Shown piece by piece: positions 1 to 10,664 of a stretch of DNA of 64,000 nt. How positions within the stretch are numbered: position 1 is the stretch's first letter; each line of letters begins with the position of its first letter. The DNA lies in assembly GCA_904066235.2 (NCBI GenBank), contig CAJFCV020000006.1:11036001-11100000 (forward strand). Direction: 5' to 3'. The notes under the pieces are model-generated. The model saw nothing but the letters and a program-made list of their open reading frames with translations, ran no database searches and had not been told where the DNA came from. The position numbers were made by a program, and so were the translations under genes. Origin of the DNA: Bursaphelenchus xylophilus. Its lineage: Eukaryota > Nematoda > Chromadorea > Rhabditida > Aphelenchoididae.

Positions 1-564
1 GGTATGAAAATGCTCCGTTCATGTTGTGTTCGTACTGAAAATGAAACATTATGGAAGAAAACCAAGAAATTCGTCGATTTTTTTCGATTTCCGACCTTAT
101 TTTTAGACGATTTTAGAAAAAAAGTGAGAGTTTAGGTGGCAAATCCATGAAATTGAGATTGAAACGCTTTGATTAAGCAAGTCTAAACTCCTTGCAAGCC
201 TTTTCGAGCAACTCACCATCTGAGCAAAGTGAGCGCGTCGAAAAACGGCCCGCAAAACAATGGCTTCCATTGCAATTCGGTTCTGTCGATCTATTGGCTC
301 AACCTTCAACGCCACAACCCGGTTTGTCATCTGAAAACATCGACATCACTTCATTTCATCAGTGAGAACTGAAATAAACCTAAAACAACAAAAAATTGTT
401 CAAGAACTCACTGTATCTTTCGCCTGGAACACTTGCCCAAATCCTCCCTTTCCAAGCAGCTTTTCGATCCTATACCGACTATGGAAACTCTCTCCAACTC
501 TCGCGTACACTTCGGCACTAGGCCCACGTTCGACTTTCAGCGTTGGCGAACGCTTCAGTGGACT
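1..564 (-). CDS. CK1/tau-tubulin-kinase-like protein kinase, N-terminal exons (runs off window)
   Basis: Three exons are joined by phase-0 introns: 564-412 (after TTTCCAG), 330-217 (after TTTTCAG) and 34-1 (after TTTTCAG), with GTGAGT donors after 412 and 217. About 100 residues are covered. Exon one ends in RYRIEKLLGKGGFGQVFQAK, the glycine-rich ATP loop. Exon two carries the catalytic lysine in VVALKVEP and the helix-C glutamate in RIAMEAIVLRAV. The KVEP wording after the lysine is typical of the CK1/TTBK group, which is greatly expanded in nematodes and often testis-enriched. Exon three begins with the strand leading to the gatekeeper. The catalytic loop lies outside the window, so activity cannot be judged. 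The true start is uncertain. The family call is firm; the subfamily is an inference. Confidence 0.85.
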
Positions 565-1629
565 CTGGAAAGATCTGAGATATCAGAGGTCAAGTGTAAT
601 ATAAACGACCCAAAAATGGTAGAATTTGAGGGGATGTGACGCGGAAAATCTCGCGACAGGAAGCAAAAAGCAATATTGCAGCCGTTTAGCCCATCATTTT
701 TGCATATTCTAACAGAAAATTATATTATACTAGACATCAGGTCCGAATCAACGAAAAAAGTTCAAACTAGGGTAAAACTTCAAGAAAATATTGCGTAAAA
801 CGTATAACACGCAATAATACGTAATTTATAGACAATATAGCCCAAAACTTTGACAAGTTTAGCGAGAAAAAATGACCTTACACTAGACACCAGATCCAAA
901 CCTTCGAGGACAACATTGGATGCAATTTCACAGGCGAAACCACTCAAAATTCTTATAGAAATACTCGCCGTCGTATACTCTATCTGACAACAGCAAAAAA
1001 TCCACTCACCTTGCATGTTTCCACCATCATTGTGCGATATTCTTCAACCTTCCAACAAATTTTCTCCGGAAATTGGTCGTGTCGACCAAAAAATATGTAG
1101 AATAAAAAACTGAAGACCTGAAAACGTGAATTCGGCTTATATACGACGTCGACGAAGACGTGGAGAGCAGATGCAAATTTTTTTCGTCAACAAACCTTCT
1201 CGTTCATCGAGTTGAAGCAGAATGCCAAAAATAAGGAAACGGAAGGAAAAGTTGATTCAAGACGGAAAATTGACTTCGAATTCTTTCTTACGGTGGCCAA
1301 AGAAGGGTTAGGTCATTGATTTTTTTATAACAAGGTGTGTTTTACATTTATTTGCGGAATTTTTTCAAATTACCGTGTTTCAGTCATGTACAATATAAAT
1401 TAAAATTATTTTTCGATAATTTTGTGAAACTTGTTTGATCCTGGTCCATTTCCAATACCATGAACAGTATTTTGCGTAAGGTAGCGTGCGTTTTGACGAG
1501 TAAATCAGTGAAAATTCGGATGAAAGTCGGATTTATGCCAGTTTATGAGAGGGTTTCCGGCTGAAAAAACGGTTTTAATACTTGAACAACGAATGATGCG
1601 TAATTTACCAAAAAACTTCGGGAGACAAC
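565..1629. other. intron/intergenic, kinase 5' end to stomatin 3' end
   Basis: Apart from the candidate kinase first exon I see no coding exon. The phrase 'tagacatcaggtcc' is repeated with variation near 732 and 885, both in the putative intron. No clear AATAAA follows the stomatin stop codon. Confidence 0.5.
1010..1030 (-). CDS. candidate first coding exon of the kinase
   Basis: A seven-codon stretch starting ATGATGGTGG ends in AAG followed by a GTGAGT donor. It is phase 0, matching the kinase exon that begins at 564, and would imply an intron of about 445 bp. Upstream frame is open, so the start could lie further 5'. No transcript evidence is available. Confidence 0.3.
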
Positions 1630-3273
1630 CTACGTTTGCCATCGCTGAACGGCTCGGATCAGTTCCATTGGGATGGGCAAAACGATGGTTTGATTCTTTT
1701 CGGCGGATATGGAATTCAACGTTTGTAATAAAGCTAAATGAATAGCTGATGGGGACTGGGAAATGACTGATGCGGCTTCGCTTAGCGCTTTCGAGGCGAG
1801 TTGCTCTCCTTCCGCGGCGATTACCTGCAAATAGGGGTTGTATTAGGGATCCTGAGCTATTGTAACATAGCAAGGATCGAAACTTGCTCCAAAAAAAGGA
1901 GGTCATTTTGTTTTATGTGGGTATTATCGCTGTAATACATGTAAAATACCTCAAGATAGATAATAAACTATCCTAGGACATGGTCAATAATAGTTTCCAG
2001 CGTCCTACCTTAGCTCTAGCCTCTCGAGTTGCCTCAGCTTCCGCAGCCATTGCGCGTTGCAGCTGAACCGGCAGCCGGACATCCTTTATTTCCACTCGTT
2101 CCACCTTCACTCCCCAGGGATATGTGGCTTCGTCTAGGGTCTCCTGAATCTGCAGCGAGATGATCTCCCGGTCCGAAAGCATTTGCGCCAGCGTTTTTGT
2201 ACCCAAAATATTTCGCATTGTGGTTTGCGCCAACAATTTGGTGGAGCGACTGGAATCCTCCACATTTGTAACCGAAATTGTCGCATTTGATATGCGGAAG
2301 TATACCACAACTTCTACAGCGACGGTTACCGAGTCTTTGGAGAGGATCTGAAAGGGGGTTTGGGATGGTTAGGTGAAAAATAATAGGTTGGTATAGTGCT
2401 CCCCTTGTTTACAAAATTTGAAGTTTTAAAAATTGGGGTCTTTTTTGTTAAAATTTTGCACCTATCGGAAAGGTAAAAAAAGATCAAGTAACCCTAAATT
2501 TGCTATCAAAAGATGTCGTAGAGAGATGAAAAATATTTCTTATTTTGAAGAGGCCCATCCGAGCATGCCTCTCTCTTCAAAATCCGCAATATTTTTTGTG
2601 TCTATCCTTCATTTTGACACCAAATTTGAGGTTCTCTGATCTTTATTATACCTTTCCTATCTATTGGTGCAATTCTGTAAAAAAAGCTTCAATTTTTAAA
2701 ACTTTAAAATTTTGTAAAATACGGTATGGTGACCTACTTCTTGAGGTGGCACATCGAAAGAGAGCGTTCGAAGGTCCACTTTGCGATATGAGTCGATGCA
2801 TGGATTGACGAGGAAAAGCCCTGAAAATCACCAAGGTGTATTTGGAAAGGAAGGTTCTTGATTTTGGGCATAGAAATTTTCATTACAAAAGATGTTTTTT
2901 TTGTCGCCTTACCTGGCCCTCTCGCCCCTCCGGGCAGTAGTCTTCCTAGTCGAAAAATCACCGCTCTCTCATATTCCTGAACAATTTTGATACAAAAGAA
3001 GGCACTGATCGGAAAAGTGAAGGCGATTATAACATACGACAACATGGTAAGCAACCATCCGCAAAAGTTGAGGTTACCAGTGACTGGCTCTGAAATTTTT
3101 GTGGGTAAAATACGAAATTTGGAACGTTGACTCATCGTTATGTCACTACACCTACGGTCGGCGAAGAAAGTGACGTCATGCACAGTTTTCCAGCCGTGCC
3201 GCGAGGCCTGGCTTTTCCAGCGCGGCCCGGTTTCCGTGGGCGGCCCTTGTTTCATGGAGTCGGAGCGCAGCAT
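1630..3273 (-). CDS. stomatin / prohibitin-homology membrane protein (UNC-1/MEC-2/STO type)
   Basis: Five exons are phase-compatible: 3273-3156, 3089-2913, 2820-2738, 2347-2009 and 1824-1630 (stop TAG). They give about 303 residues, close to family size. Residues ~45-75 form the hydrophobic membrane hairpin ([19 protein letters not shown]) with the conserved proline, followed by [15 protein letters not shown] and GGARGPG. The band-7/SPFH domain follows: [60 protein letters not shown] and [15 protein letters not shown]. Nematode stomatins sit in the inner leaflet, bind cholesterol and modulate DEG/ENaC and other channels. The protein ends soon after the SPFH domain ([15 protein letters not shown]), without MEC-2's long tail. 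Oddities are NPC where relatives usually have a hydrophobic residue before PC, and AVEVVVYF where AVDAVVYF is usual. The first exon is the least certain part, though its phase-1 GTAGGT donor fits exactly. The other four exons are near certain. Confidence 0.92.
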
Positions 3274-3834
3274 ATGGAATGCATAAATTTGATGGGGAAG
3301 CGATGCTAATTAATCTACAGTGAATTTGGGTTAGGGTTTAGACCATGCAAGATGTAAAAAACTGATTTAAATTGAGTTTTCTTGTCGAAAAAGTAGTTTA
3401 TCTGAAAGAAAGGCTAAATACAGTAAATATACTGCAAGAATCGCGCATATATCACCAAAATAAACGCGAAAAATGCTGAAAAATACACAAATTAAAAAAA
3501 ATGGATAAAAGCGAAATTTTTTAAAATTAAAAACCTCAAAAATTCCCTCTAAAGTCGTCCTCAATGACGTTTTCTCTTCGCCGACGAAAGAACAAAAACC
3601 TTTCGAATCGAATCCACCGGATTTTTATCCAATTTCCGGTGCCTCGCGGCTGTGCCACTCCTTAAAGACTTCCTGTTTCCCCTTCGGGCAATCTTAATTT
3701 GTCAGAAGCGAATCCGGTTAGCTCGCTATTTAACGGGCTATTGTTGAAGGGAGTTCAAAGGTTGGGGAAACATTTTTAGATGGGTAAACGTAAAACAATG
3801 CCAGGAAACCGGTTCAGAAAAGTCGCAGTGACTC
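3274..3834. promoter_or_regulatory. upstream region of the stomatin gene
   Basis: This is unique-looking sequence without an exon I can support. A run at 3580-3720 is richer in G+C than its surroundings. No TATA box is obvious near the stomatin start, and trans-splicing is possible but not visible. Confidence 0.35.
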
Positions 3835-4287
3835 ACAGGAAAATACCCCAAGTGCGACGCTCAGATTTTGATGAAACTTGGCACAAATTTAGAATAATTG
3901 TTTTTAAAATGCATGCGAGAATCCTAGCTCGCGCTTTGCAGAAACAACCGAGCTTTTTAGATCGAAAGTCGGCTTAAATTTTGCAATGTTTGCCGAATTT
4001 TGGCACGAAAAGTTTCATGCCTATTTCTACCATAAGGGGTTGTGCTTCCACAAAAAAATAAATTTTTTACGCGCGAAACTGGCGAAGTTATGGCCAAAAA
4101 TGTTTTTCTCTCTGCCCGCTCTCCATATACTATAGCGTACTCTCTCTGCGACAAGGATTGTTCAATTTCTGGATGGAGCTTACAAACCGCGAACTAAAAC
4201 TTTCAGGACTTGATATATAGCCCGTGCCCGACGAGTGCGCAAAATTTAAATGAAATCTGAACGTCGCACTTGGGGTACTTCCTTTGT
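3835..4287 (+). mobile_element. Rep-A copy, near full length (family definition)
   Basis: Rep-A is a ~450 bp non-coding element. Its two ends are inverted copies of ACAGGGGAAGTACTCCAAG followed by TGCGACGCTCAGATTTT. The interior contains 'gatgaaacttggcac', 'ctagctcgcgctttgcag', 'ctgaccgctctccgcgttt' and 'gagctaaaactttcag' in that order on its plus orientation. Here both ends are present with a few substitutions (ACCCCAAGTG / CACTTGGGGT). Several copies are flanked by TA, as in Tc1/mariner-type MITEs. Confidence 0.9.
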
Positions 4288-4793
4288 CAGTTGAAAAGTG
4301 CAAAATGTCAACTGCACGGTGGAAAAAGTGTACGCACTTTTGGAAAGCGCAGTATGCCTAGCAGGGGAGCTAAACCCATATAAAATTAATGTTGCTCGTT
4401 TAGCATTGCTAAACAACGGATAAAATGCCGGGTTTAGAATCGAAATTTTGTTTGCAAAACCCGTTTAATTTGTTGACATAAGTCCAACAATTGATCCTAT
4501 GGCCGAAATTTCCACGCTAAATTATTCCTTGCTTGATAGAAATATCACGAGCGTTGTGAGGTCACTATGGTTCATGTTCATTCGATCCCCGGAGGGAGCG
4601 GAAATTGAATTATGCGAAAATTGGGATAAAATATCACAAATATTGGGAGGAAAATAATCGAAATTCTCAAATTTCGGCGGGTTTTTGATTTCTAAAAAAG
4701 TGAGTTAAAAAATAATAGTACAACGAACAGCGAGGGACCAAAAAAGATGCCGAAATGAGGTTCTGGGCAGTAAAAACTCTCTATTAGTCTGTC
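4288..4793. other. gene-free interval
   Basis: AT-rich sequence in which I see no exon, RNA gene or recurrent family. Confidence 0.4.
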
Positions 4794-4928
4794 GGGAAAA
4801 TAATGAGCATCTTGTCGCATCGCAGCTGAAAAAATGAATTGTTCCGCTTCAAAATCAAATTGCTTTTTACTTCAGCGACGCGATTTTCGATGCGACATTG
4901 TGCTCATTATTTTCCCGACAGACTGATA
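4794..4928. mobile_element. Rep-B copy (family definition)
   Basis: Rep-B has perfect or near-perfect inverted ends TCAGTCTGTCGGGAAAATAA ... TTATTTTCCCGACAGACTGA, often flanked by TA. The commonest interior (type a) continues TGAGCACTCTGTCGCATCG, then AGAAAATGAATTGTGTCGCG, then AAATTGCTTTTCACTTCAGC, and ends ATTGTGCTCATT. This copy is type a. It carries no protein, so it must be mobilised in trans. Confidence 0.9.
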
Positions 4929-5730
4929 GAGAGGTCTGTGTTGTAGAGAGGTTAATTTTGGCCCAGAATTCCCTTTTAGGGCTTCTGAAATTGTTTGTTA
5001 TATACAGGTTTCGTGTACGGGAGCTCGTTATACAGAGGTTTTACTGTAAAAAATTGTTTTGATACCCCCGCAAAACAATAAAATTTGAATTTGTTGCCAA
5101 AAAATCATGTGAAAAAAATGTTCAAATTCGGAGCCGATAGAATGAAGCGCGACTTCTTCATCTTTTTATGGCGATTGAATTACTGATCACTCTTTTTCCG
5201 TAGGCAAACAGATAATTGGCCATTTGAGCGGCGGATAATTCAATTTTTGAGGGGTCAAATGGAGCACATTAAAGTAGAGTAAAATCTCTGTGCGCCCGTA
5301 CAACGAAACTTGTCTAAAACAAACAATTTCAGCGGCTCAGAAGTCATTATTAGGACAAAACGAACCTTACAACGAAACCCCTTTATGATGAACGATTTCT
5401 TTGCGAACTTTTTATACAGCAAAACCTGTCCATAACAAAAAGTCAAGCCGAGGCCAAAATGAGCCTCTCCACAGCAGAAACTCTCTATAACGAATAACTT
5501 CTATGCCACATATTTGGTTACCACACAAATTGAGAGATTCCGAGGATTCAGGGGAAAAAAAGAATCTTCGAATTTGGCCGAACAATAAAGGAGTTATCGG
5601 GCCACAAAAATGACGCACCCGGTAAACAAATTTTCTTGGCCTTGGCGATTCTTTGTACTACGCTTTTTCAAAAGTGCGTAGACGTTTTGTCGCACGCTTT
5701 CCGCACAGTGCATTTTCCCTTTTGTCTGAT
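4929..5730. repeat. Rep-D type sequence (CTCTGTATAACGAA family), two stretches
   Basis: Rep-D is recognised by phrases such as 'tttgttatatacaggttt', 'gttatacagaggttttactg' and 'ctctctataacgaataa'. Stretches at ~4970-5050 and ~5268-5490 match it, in opposite senses. Between them (5051-5267) I see no gene. Confidence 0.6.
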
Positions 5731-5790
5731 ATCAGTCTGTCGGAAAAATACTATGGTCGTCGCAGCAAAATATTTTCCCGACAGACTGAT
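5731..5790. mobile_element. Rep-B, minimal 60 bp copy
   Basis: Both Rep-B ends are present but only ~16 bp separate them (tactatggtcgtcgcagc). This is the shortest member in the window, essentially two termini back to back. Confidence 0.85.
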
Positions 5791-6159
5791 AAAAATTCTA
5801 TGAATTAAAAAAAAAAACGGAAAAAAGTGATGACTAAAAAATTCATTTTCGCAAAACAATGCCGCCTTTTTAGATCGAATATAAATTAAAAAATTAAAAT
5901 TGCAAAAAAAAATTCTGTGTTCAGTTATTACGAAAGGAATGTCACTTTTCTTGGAAGAGCGCGGAAATTTGACACGTCCCACAAAATTCCTTCGAATGTC
6001 AGAGAGACCGAGAAAAATGTTTATGAATCCGAAAAAAGTGTAAATATTGGGAAAAGCGTGTCCATTCTTAATTAAATATGCAGAGAGAGGTGTAACGTTG
6101 GTGGAGATGAGCAAATAAGTGTTTTTTGAGTGTAAAAGTACAGGTGAGTGGGTAATATT
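5791..6159. other. gene-free interval with weak coding-like stretch
   Basis: On the plus strand a frame from ~5935 to ~6042 (MSLFLEERGNLTRPTKFLRM onward) follows a possible TTCAG acceptor and ends in TAA. It is too short and isolated to call an exon. The long minus-strand open frame here has strongly biased composition and runs into Rep-B at both ends. Confidence 0.2.
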
Positions 6160-6301
6160 ACTCTGTCGGAAAAATAATGAGCGCAATATCGCTACGTCGC
6201 TAAAGTGAACAGTAATTCGATTTTGCCGCGACACAATTCGTTTTCGCGGCGACGCGATTTTCGATGCGGCAGTGTGCTCATTATTTTCCCGACAGACTGA
6301 T
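6160..6301. mobile_element. Rep-B copy, type a (reverse)
   Basis: The right end is intact (ttattttcccgacagactga). The left end reads ctctgtcggaaaaataatgag. The interior is the type-a interior in reverse orientation. Confidence 0.85.
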
Positions 6302-6531
6302 ACTGCGCTTTTTCAAAAGTGCGCAGACTTTTTGCCTTGGCGCACAGTGCATTCAGCTTCTTTTTGCAAGCGGGCTTTTCGAAAATTTTTTTCAGTCATC
6401 GCTCAGGAAAGTCACGCCGGCTCAGTCGAAGATGGCTTTTGTCGCGCGACATTTTAGTTGCACAGTGCAAAATTGGTGCTAGATGGGAGTTTTTTTTTGA
6501 GTAAGGGGGGGAGGGAGGTAGGGGTGACCAT

Positions 6532-6689
6532 ATCAGCCTGTCGGGAAAATAATGACCACAAGGTCGCTGCGCCAATCGCATCGCTGAAGTGAAAAGCAAT
6601 TTGATTTTGCCGCGCCACAATTCATTTTTTCGGCGGCGATACGATTTTCGATACGACAGAGTGCCTATTATTTTTCCGACAGGCTGACA
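6532..6689. mobile_element. Rep-B copy, type a (reverse)
   Basis: Both ends carry the same substitution (cagCctgtcggg ... ccgacagGctg), so the ends are complementary to each other though different from most copies. Confidence 0.88.
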
Positions 6690-7444
6690 TAATGGTCAAA
6701 GGCCTGCTTTTCCTTCCATAATTTTGAAGTTTGCTCTCAAAAAAAAAACGGTTTCCGCCGACTGCGTCGCTACGGTTGTACCTTCGCGATAAAATGCCAA
6801 AAAAAAAAATATACGCACTTTTGAAAAGTCGTAGTATTCGTTGTACGCGGGTTGACCCTCAAACCATTCCTTCAGTGGCCATTTCCAAAAAGTCGTATTT
6901 TTCCAAGCTGAGTCTGAGCCCCGCGAATTTTTATTTCCCTACGGTTTTGACAATTTAACGAAGCCGGGAAATTCCGCTGGCCACTGACTGAAGAAAGGAC
7001 AGAAGCAAGTGCGAAAACCATAAAATTTGTTTTGGTTTTGACGGGATAAACAAAATTTTTTTTGGCCAATTTTTTATCTTTCTTGTAAATTAAGAAAATT
7101 TTATTAATTTGCAAATTTTTTTCTATGAAAAAATCGAAAATCATAAAATAATTTACTAATAAATTTTGGTGATCTATTTACAGCAAATAAAAATAGTCAT
7201 TATAAAAAACTTGGCCCAGAAACTTGATTTATTATTCTTTTCAAGTCTTCTTCATGATGAGGGTGGGATTTTTTATTCGAAAAATACGAAAAAGGAGGAA
7301 AAAACACTAGAATAATTAATTTCGGGGTTAAGTCAGGCATGGTCATGCTTTTTGAGGTCAGAAGTTGGATAAAAAATTTGAAAAGCTAAAAAAATATGTA
7401 CAAGAATTACCGTTGATTACGATAAAAAAAAATTTTTTTGATGA
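6690..7444. other. gene-free interval downstream of the 7.4 kb gene
   Basis: Very AT-rich from 7020 onward with poly-A and poly-T runs. A short inverted pair ('ttcagtggcc' near 6871 and 'ggccactgac' near 6980) is present. I see no exon. Confidence 0.4.
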
Positions 7445-7787
7445 CTATCGGTATTTATAATGGTTTTCGGACCAGCTTTGTTGGAATTGCCCGAGATTTG
7501 AAGGCTTCGGCTTCTCGATTTTTTGTCCATCTTCGTCTATTCGATAGTAGGAGTCGGTGCTGCTCTGTCGTTGAGAGAAACAGCCTGAAAATAATGGGAT
7601 ATTACAAAAATAGAACCAAAGTTTTAGAGCCAAGTTCTGCAGCCATCTAACTCCTTGAACTTACAGTATTTCAGATCATTTCCAAGTGGCATCATGCAAA
7701 AATTCGGCTTGTAAATAGTTGTAGACTTGAGTTCACGGAATAACGAATCACCGTTTTTTAAAAAGCGTTTTGTATTTCGAATGTGTC
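7445..7787 (-). CDS. last two exons of an unrecognised gene
   Basis: Exon 7787-7665 follows TTGTTTAG and ends at a GTAAGT donor. Exon 7584-7445 follows ATTTTCAG and ends in TAG. Phases agree: the first ends with one base and the second supplies two. The joined frame gives about 85 residues, including KRFLKNGDSLFRELKS, YKPNFCMMPLGNDLKYCCF and SYYRIDEDGQKIEKPKP, with a hydrophilic C-terminus. No known domain is recognised. The upstream exon must end in phase 1; the exon at 9169-9028 does so, but a link is unproven. Confidence 0.5.
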
Positions 7788-8215
7788 CTAAACAAACATT
7801 GGTTATAAAGGGTAAACATGATCTCGAAATATCAAAATAAAAAAGCGCAGAATCACGTGAAGTTGTAGTTTTATGGTCGATGATTTAGGGATACAACAGA
7901 TGAAAAAACTTAGCGGGTAAAATACGAGTCAATAAAAAATACATTGATGTGTGCTAAAAATGGTTCGGAAAAAACTTCGACGCATTTTAGCTTGCGTTTT
8001 GCAAATAAAGCCGAGATGATCAAAGATTTCCGCGGACGAGAGATTACGGGAAATGAGGAGTTCAATCCGGGAGAAAAAGCGTTTTCAGACAATTCGTATT
8101 TGAGCCAAGTCTTATCAAAGTCTTTATAAAAAGACTCGTGAATATGGAAATATCACTACTTGTAACCCTGCGATTTCAATAAAACTAGACGCAATTTTGA
8201 TCAATTTTTTCAAGT
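7788..8215. other. gene-free interval, possibly intronic
   Basis: I find no convincing exon. A stretch near 7960-8010 resembles a decayed Rep-A interior. Confidence 0.3.
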
Positions 8216-8495
8216 CCATACACCACGTTTCCTGCTCGCGCTTTGTAGAAACGTCTCAGATTTTATAGCCGAAAGGCCTCATGAATTGCCCTTTTTAAAC
8301 GATTTTTGACATCAGATAGATCAGAAATCACTTGGCTTGCGAGAAGCTTTTTCCACAAAAAATTACGCTTCCCTACGCCAAGTTAGCAGTGACATGGCCA
8401 AATCAGAGTTTTCTCTCTGACCGTTCTCCGCATTTTCCCTGCTTTCTTGCCGGCAAATGTCCCTGAATATGTCGGCTACGCCTGCGAGGCGTAGG
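8216..8495 (+). mobile_element. decayed Rep-A fragment
   Basis: It keeps 'gctcgcgctttgtagaaacg', 'ctctctgaccgttctccgca' and 'gtcggctacgcctgcgaggcg' in Rep-A order; both termini are missing. Confidence 0.65.
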
Positions 8496-9027
8496 CTTGA
8501 ATTCAGAAGCATTAATAAATGTCTCGGGCGCAACGGATAAGAAAAATCGACGAAAATCGGCATCTCCCAATTCGAGCGATTCCCCTGCAAATTTTACCGA
8601 AATCGCAGCCTCTCACTGAGCAGCTACACTTTAAATACCCTTCAAAACAGCCATTAAGCTACCATACTCGCTTCACTAATTCCGTTGGGCTGATAAAATT
8701 CTTGACCGAAAACTGAACGTCCTTCCCAACACTTGAAAACCTTTAAAAATCGCAGGGTTCATTCATCAGCCGTTTACAAAAACTGATCAGTCTCCGCAAA
8801 ATATTTATCAGTGTCAAGTGTTAGCCAAACAGAGTCGAAAAAACGGTGCAGAGTCACGTGGAAATCGGCTGGGGGGAATCATAACAGGGGTGAGCTTTAA
8901 AGAGCGCAGAAGGGTCTGGAAGTAAATGAAAATTTATGGTCATGATGGATGGGAGAATCGCTGGAACAAATAGGTTAAAAATAGCTGAAGCTAGTGGCAA
9001 AAAACGGATTTATTTTTAGAATCTTAC
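8496..9027. other. interval with competing coding-like stretches
   Basis: On the plus strand an ATG frame at 8519-8716 (MSRAQRIRKIDENRHLPIRA onward, 65 codons) looks protein-like. On the minus strand, after a GTTCCAG acceptor at 8961-8963, the phase-1 frame reads PILPSIMTINFHLLPDPSAL and then stops. The 67-bp gap between that acceptor and the donor at 9027 is a typical nematode intron size. I cannot decide between these. Confidence 0.25.
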
Positions 9028-9169
9028 GGTGGAGTAGCGCGCTGAGTTGGAGCAATAGAGGGGTCCCTAGCCTAGGCCTCAAATCCCAAGCCCAAACACA
9101 AAACGCAGTAAATAAATATGCACAAGCTGAAACAACCCTTAGGGCGACAAAAACACCGGTCAAACTCAT
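9028..9169 (-). CDS. candidate first exon with signal-anchor-like N-terminus
   Basis: It starts with ATG and encodes MSLTGVFVALRVVSACAYLF followed by TAFCVWAWDLRPRLGTPLLL. It ends in phase 1 at a GTAAGAT donor. The hydrophobic start suggests a secreted or membrane protein. It could be the 5' exon of the gene ending at 7445, because the phase matches, or of a shorter gene using the acceptor at 8961-8963. Confidence 0.35.
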
Positions 9170-9916
9170 CGTGCAAGACTAACCAAAATAAAAAACAATA
9201 CAAAAATTTTCGAAAAAAATCGAGCAGTGTTTTTGGAAGGGAAGTGATTTGGGCGATGTGCACTATGTAAAAAGAGTCAGAGTGCGGGCGACAGCCCAAA
9301 GAAGCCTGCCTATTTCACTGTGAAAAAAAACAAAAAATCGCACAATAAATCGTGCACTTTTGTTTTTTCCCACAGTGCATGCCGCCAAAATTTCGCCAGC
9401 GACTTTGCGAGCGGACTAGGATAACAGCAGATGAAAACAGAACAAGATGATTTATTGACCAAAATAATACGACCGCCGCGGCGGCGAAAACACGCAAGAG
9501 AGTTATCTTTTATGTATGCCCAAAGTGTGGGCTAAATTTAAAGAAAATCTGGGCGTCGCACTTATGGAACAGAAGTGAATTCAATAGTAAAAATTTGTTG
9601 CGCCATTTCAAACTTGCCTCCTACAAACACTACTTGAAATTAAGAGCCTTTGCGTCACAAGTCAGAATTTTTAAAGTGTTGTTTGAAGACTATTTTTGTG
9701 ATAATCAAACAAAAGTTTAATTCCTTCAAAATCATAACAAAATTCAATTTCAAAAATTTGCGACTCATGTGATCCGATAAACGGAAAAATTCAAACTGAT
9801 ACGATATATTTGCCTACACTATATGTAGATTAATTCAAAAGAAAATTACTGATAAGAGATCAGTTTGCTATTTGAAGACGGATTTTAGTCATGCAATGTA
9901 AACAGTAGCGCTACAT
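9170..9916. other. gene-free interval with repeat fragments
   Basis: At 9285-9430 there is a Rep-E-like copy (gacagcccaaagaagcctgc ... gactttgcgagcggactagg). At 9511-9564 there is a Rep-A right-end fragment (aaagaaaatctgggcgtcgc). The rest is AT-rich without exons. Confidence 0.5.
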
Positions 9917-10145
9917 ATCTTTGCTGAGAGAGTATGTGAATCGCGGAGAGCGGTCAGAGACAAAAACGCTTTCTTTCCATGGCTTTGTCAGTTTCGCGCG
10001 GAAAAAATTGATTTTTTGTGGAAGCATTACCCTATGCGATAGAAATTGGCACGAAACTTTTACATACCGAAGTTCGCAAAAAATATCACATTTTTGCCGG
10101 CTTTTCGCTCTAAAAACCTTGGTCGTTTCTGCAGAGTCCCGCTAG
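9917..10145 (-). mobile_element. Rep-A fragment, reverse
   Basis: It contains 'gagagagtatgtgaatcgcg', 'gagagcggtcagagac' and 'ggtcgtttctgcagag' in reverse Rep-A order. Both ends are lost. Confidence 0.7.
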
Positions 10146-10664
10146 CAATCTCGTACGGACAACACAAATTTTGGCAGTGTTGAACTAGTGTTAAAATAAA
10201 TGAGTAACCCTCAATTCAACGCGCGTTTTGTCTTTAAAAGACGATTTTTGGCTCGCTGCGTCAGCCCGTAATGGACCCGGGACATAGGAAAAAATCGATT
10301 TTGAGTTTTTTGCATAAAAATGACCGTCGACATGTGCTAAGGAAAAGCGAACAACAGTTTTTCTTAATTCTGCCCGGAAGGCATAAATTTGCTTAAATTT
10401 GTCTTTTTTGGAATTTTCGACCTGGTGACGTCATAGAAAGAGCAAATCACCCAAAATTTTACTTGTATACGTTCTCGACCATTGGGAATTCATTTTTTTG
10501 AAAATTAAGTCTCTCAAATTGCTGTAACATAGGCATATTGTAATCAGGTCGATAAAAATCGACCGTAACTCCTTCATATCAAAAATCCCACAGGATTTTA
10601 TTTCAGATTCGGAATCAGCATAAAATTCTGCATATTATACACATAATGTGAGGTCATAACTCCA

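Noticed and set aside
564..1630. Operon of stomatin and kinase
   Set aside because: They are co-oriented, but about 600 bp lie between the stomatin stop and the candidate kinase start, and no U-rich or trans-splice site at typical spacing is evident.
5668..6234. 188-codon minus-strand open frame
   Set aside because: It runs from one Rep-B into another, with a strongly F/I/S-biased middle section. It has no splice context or family resemblance, so I treat it as chance.
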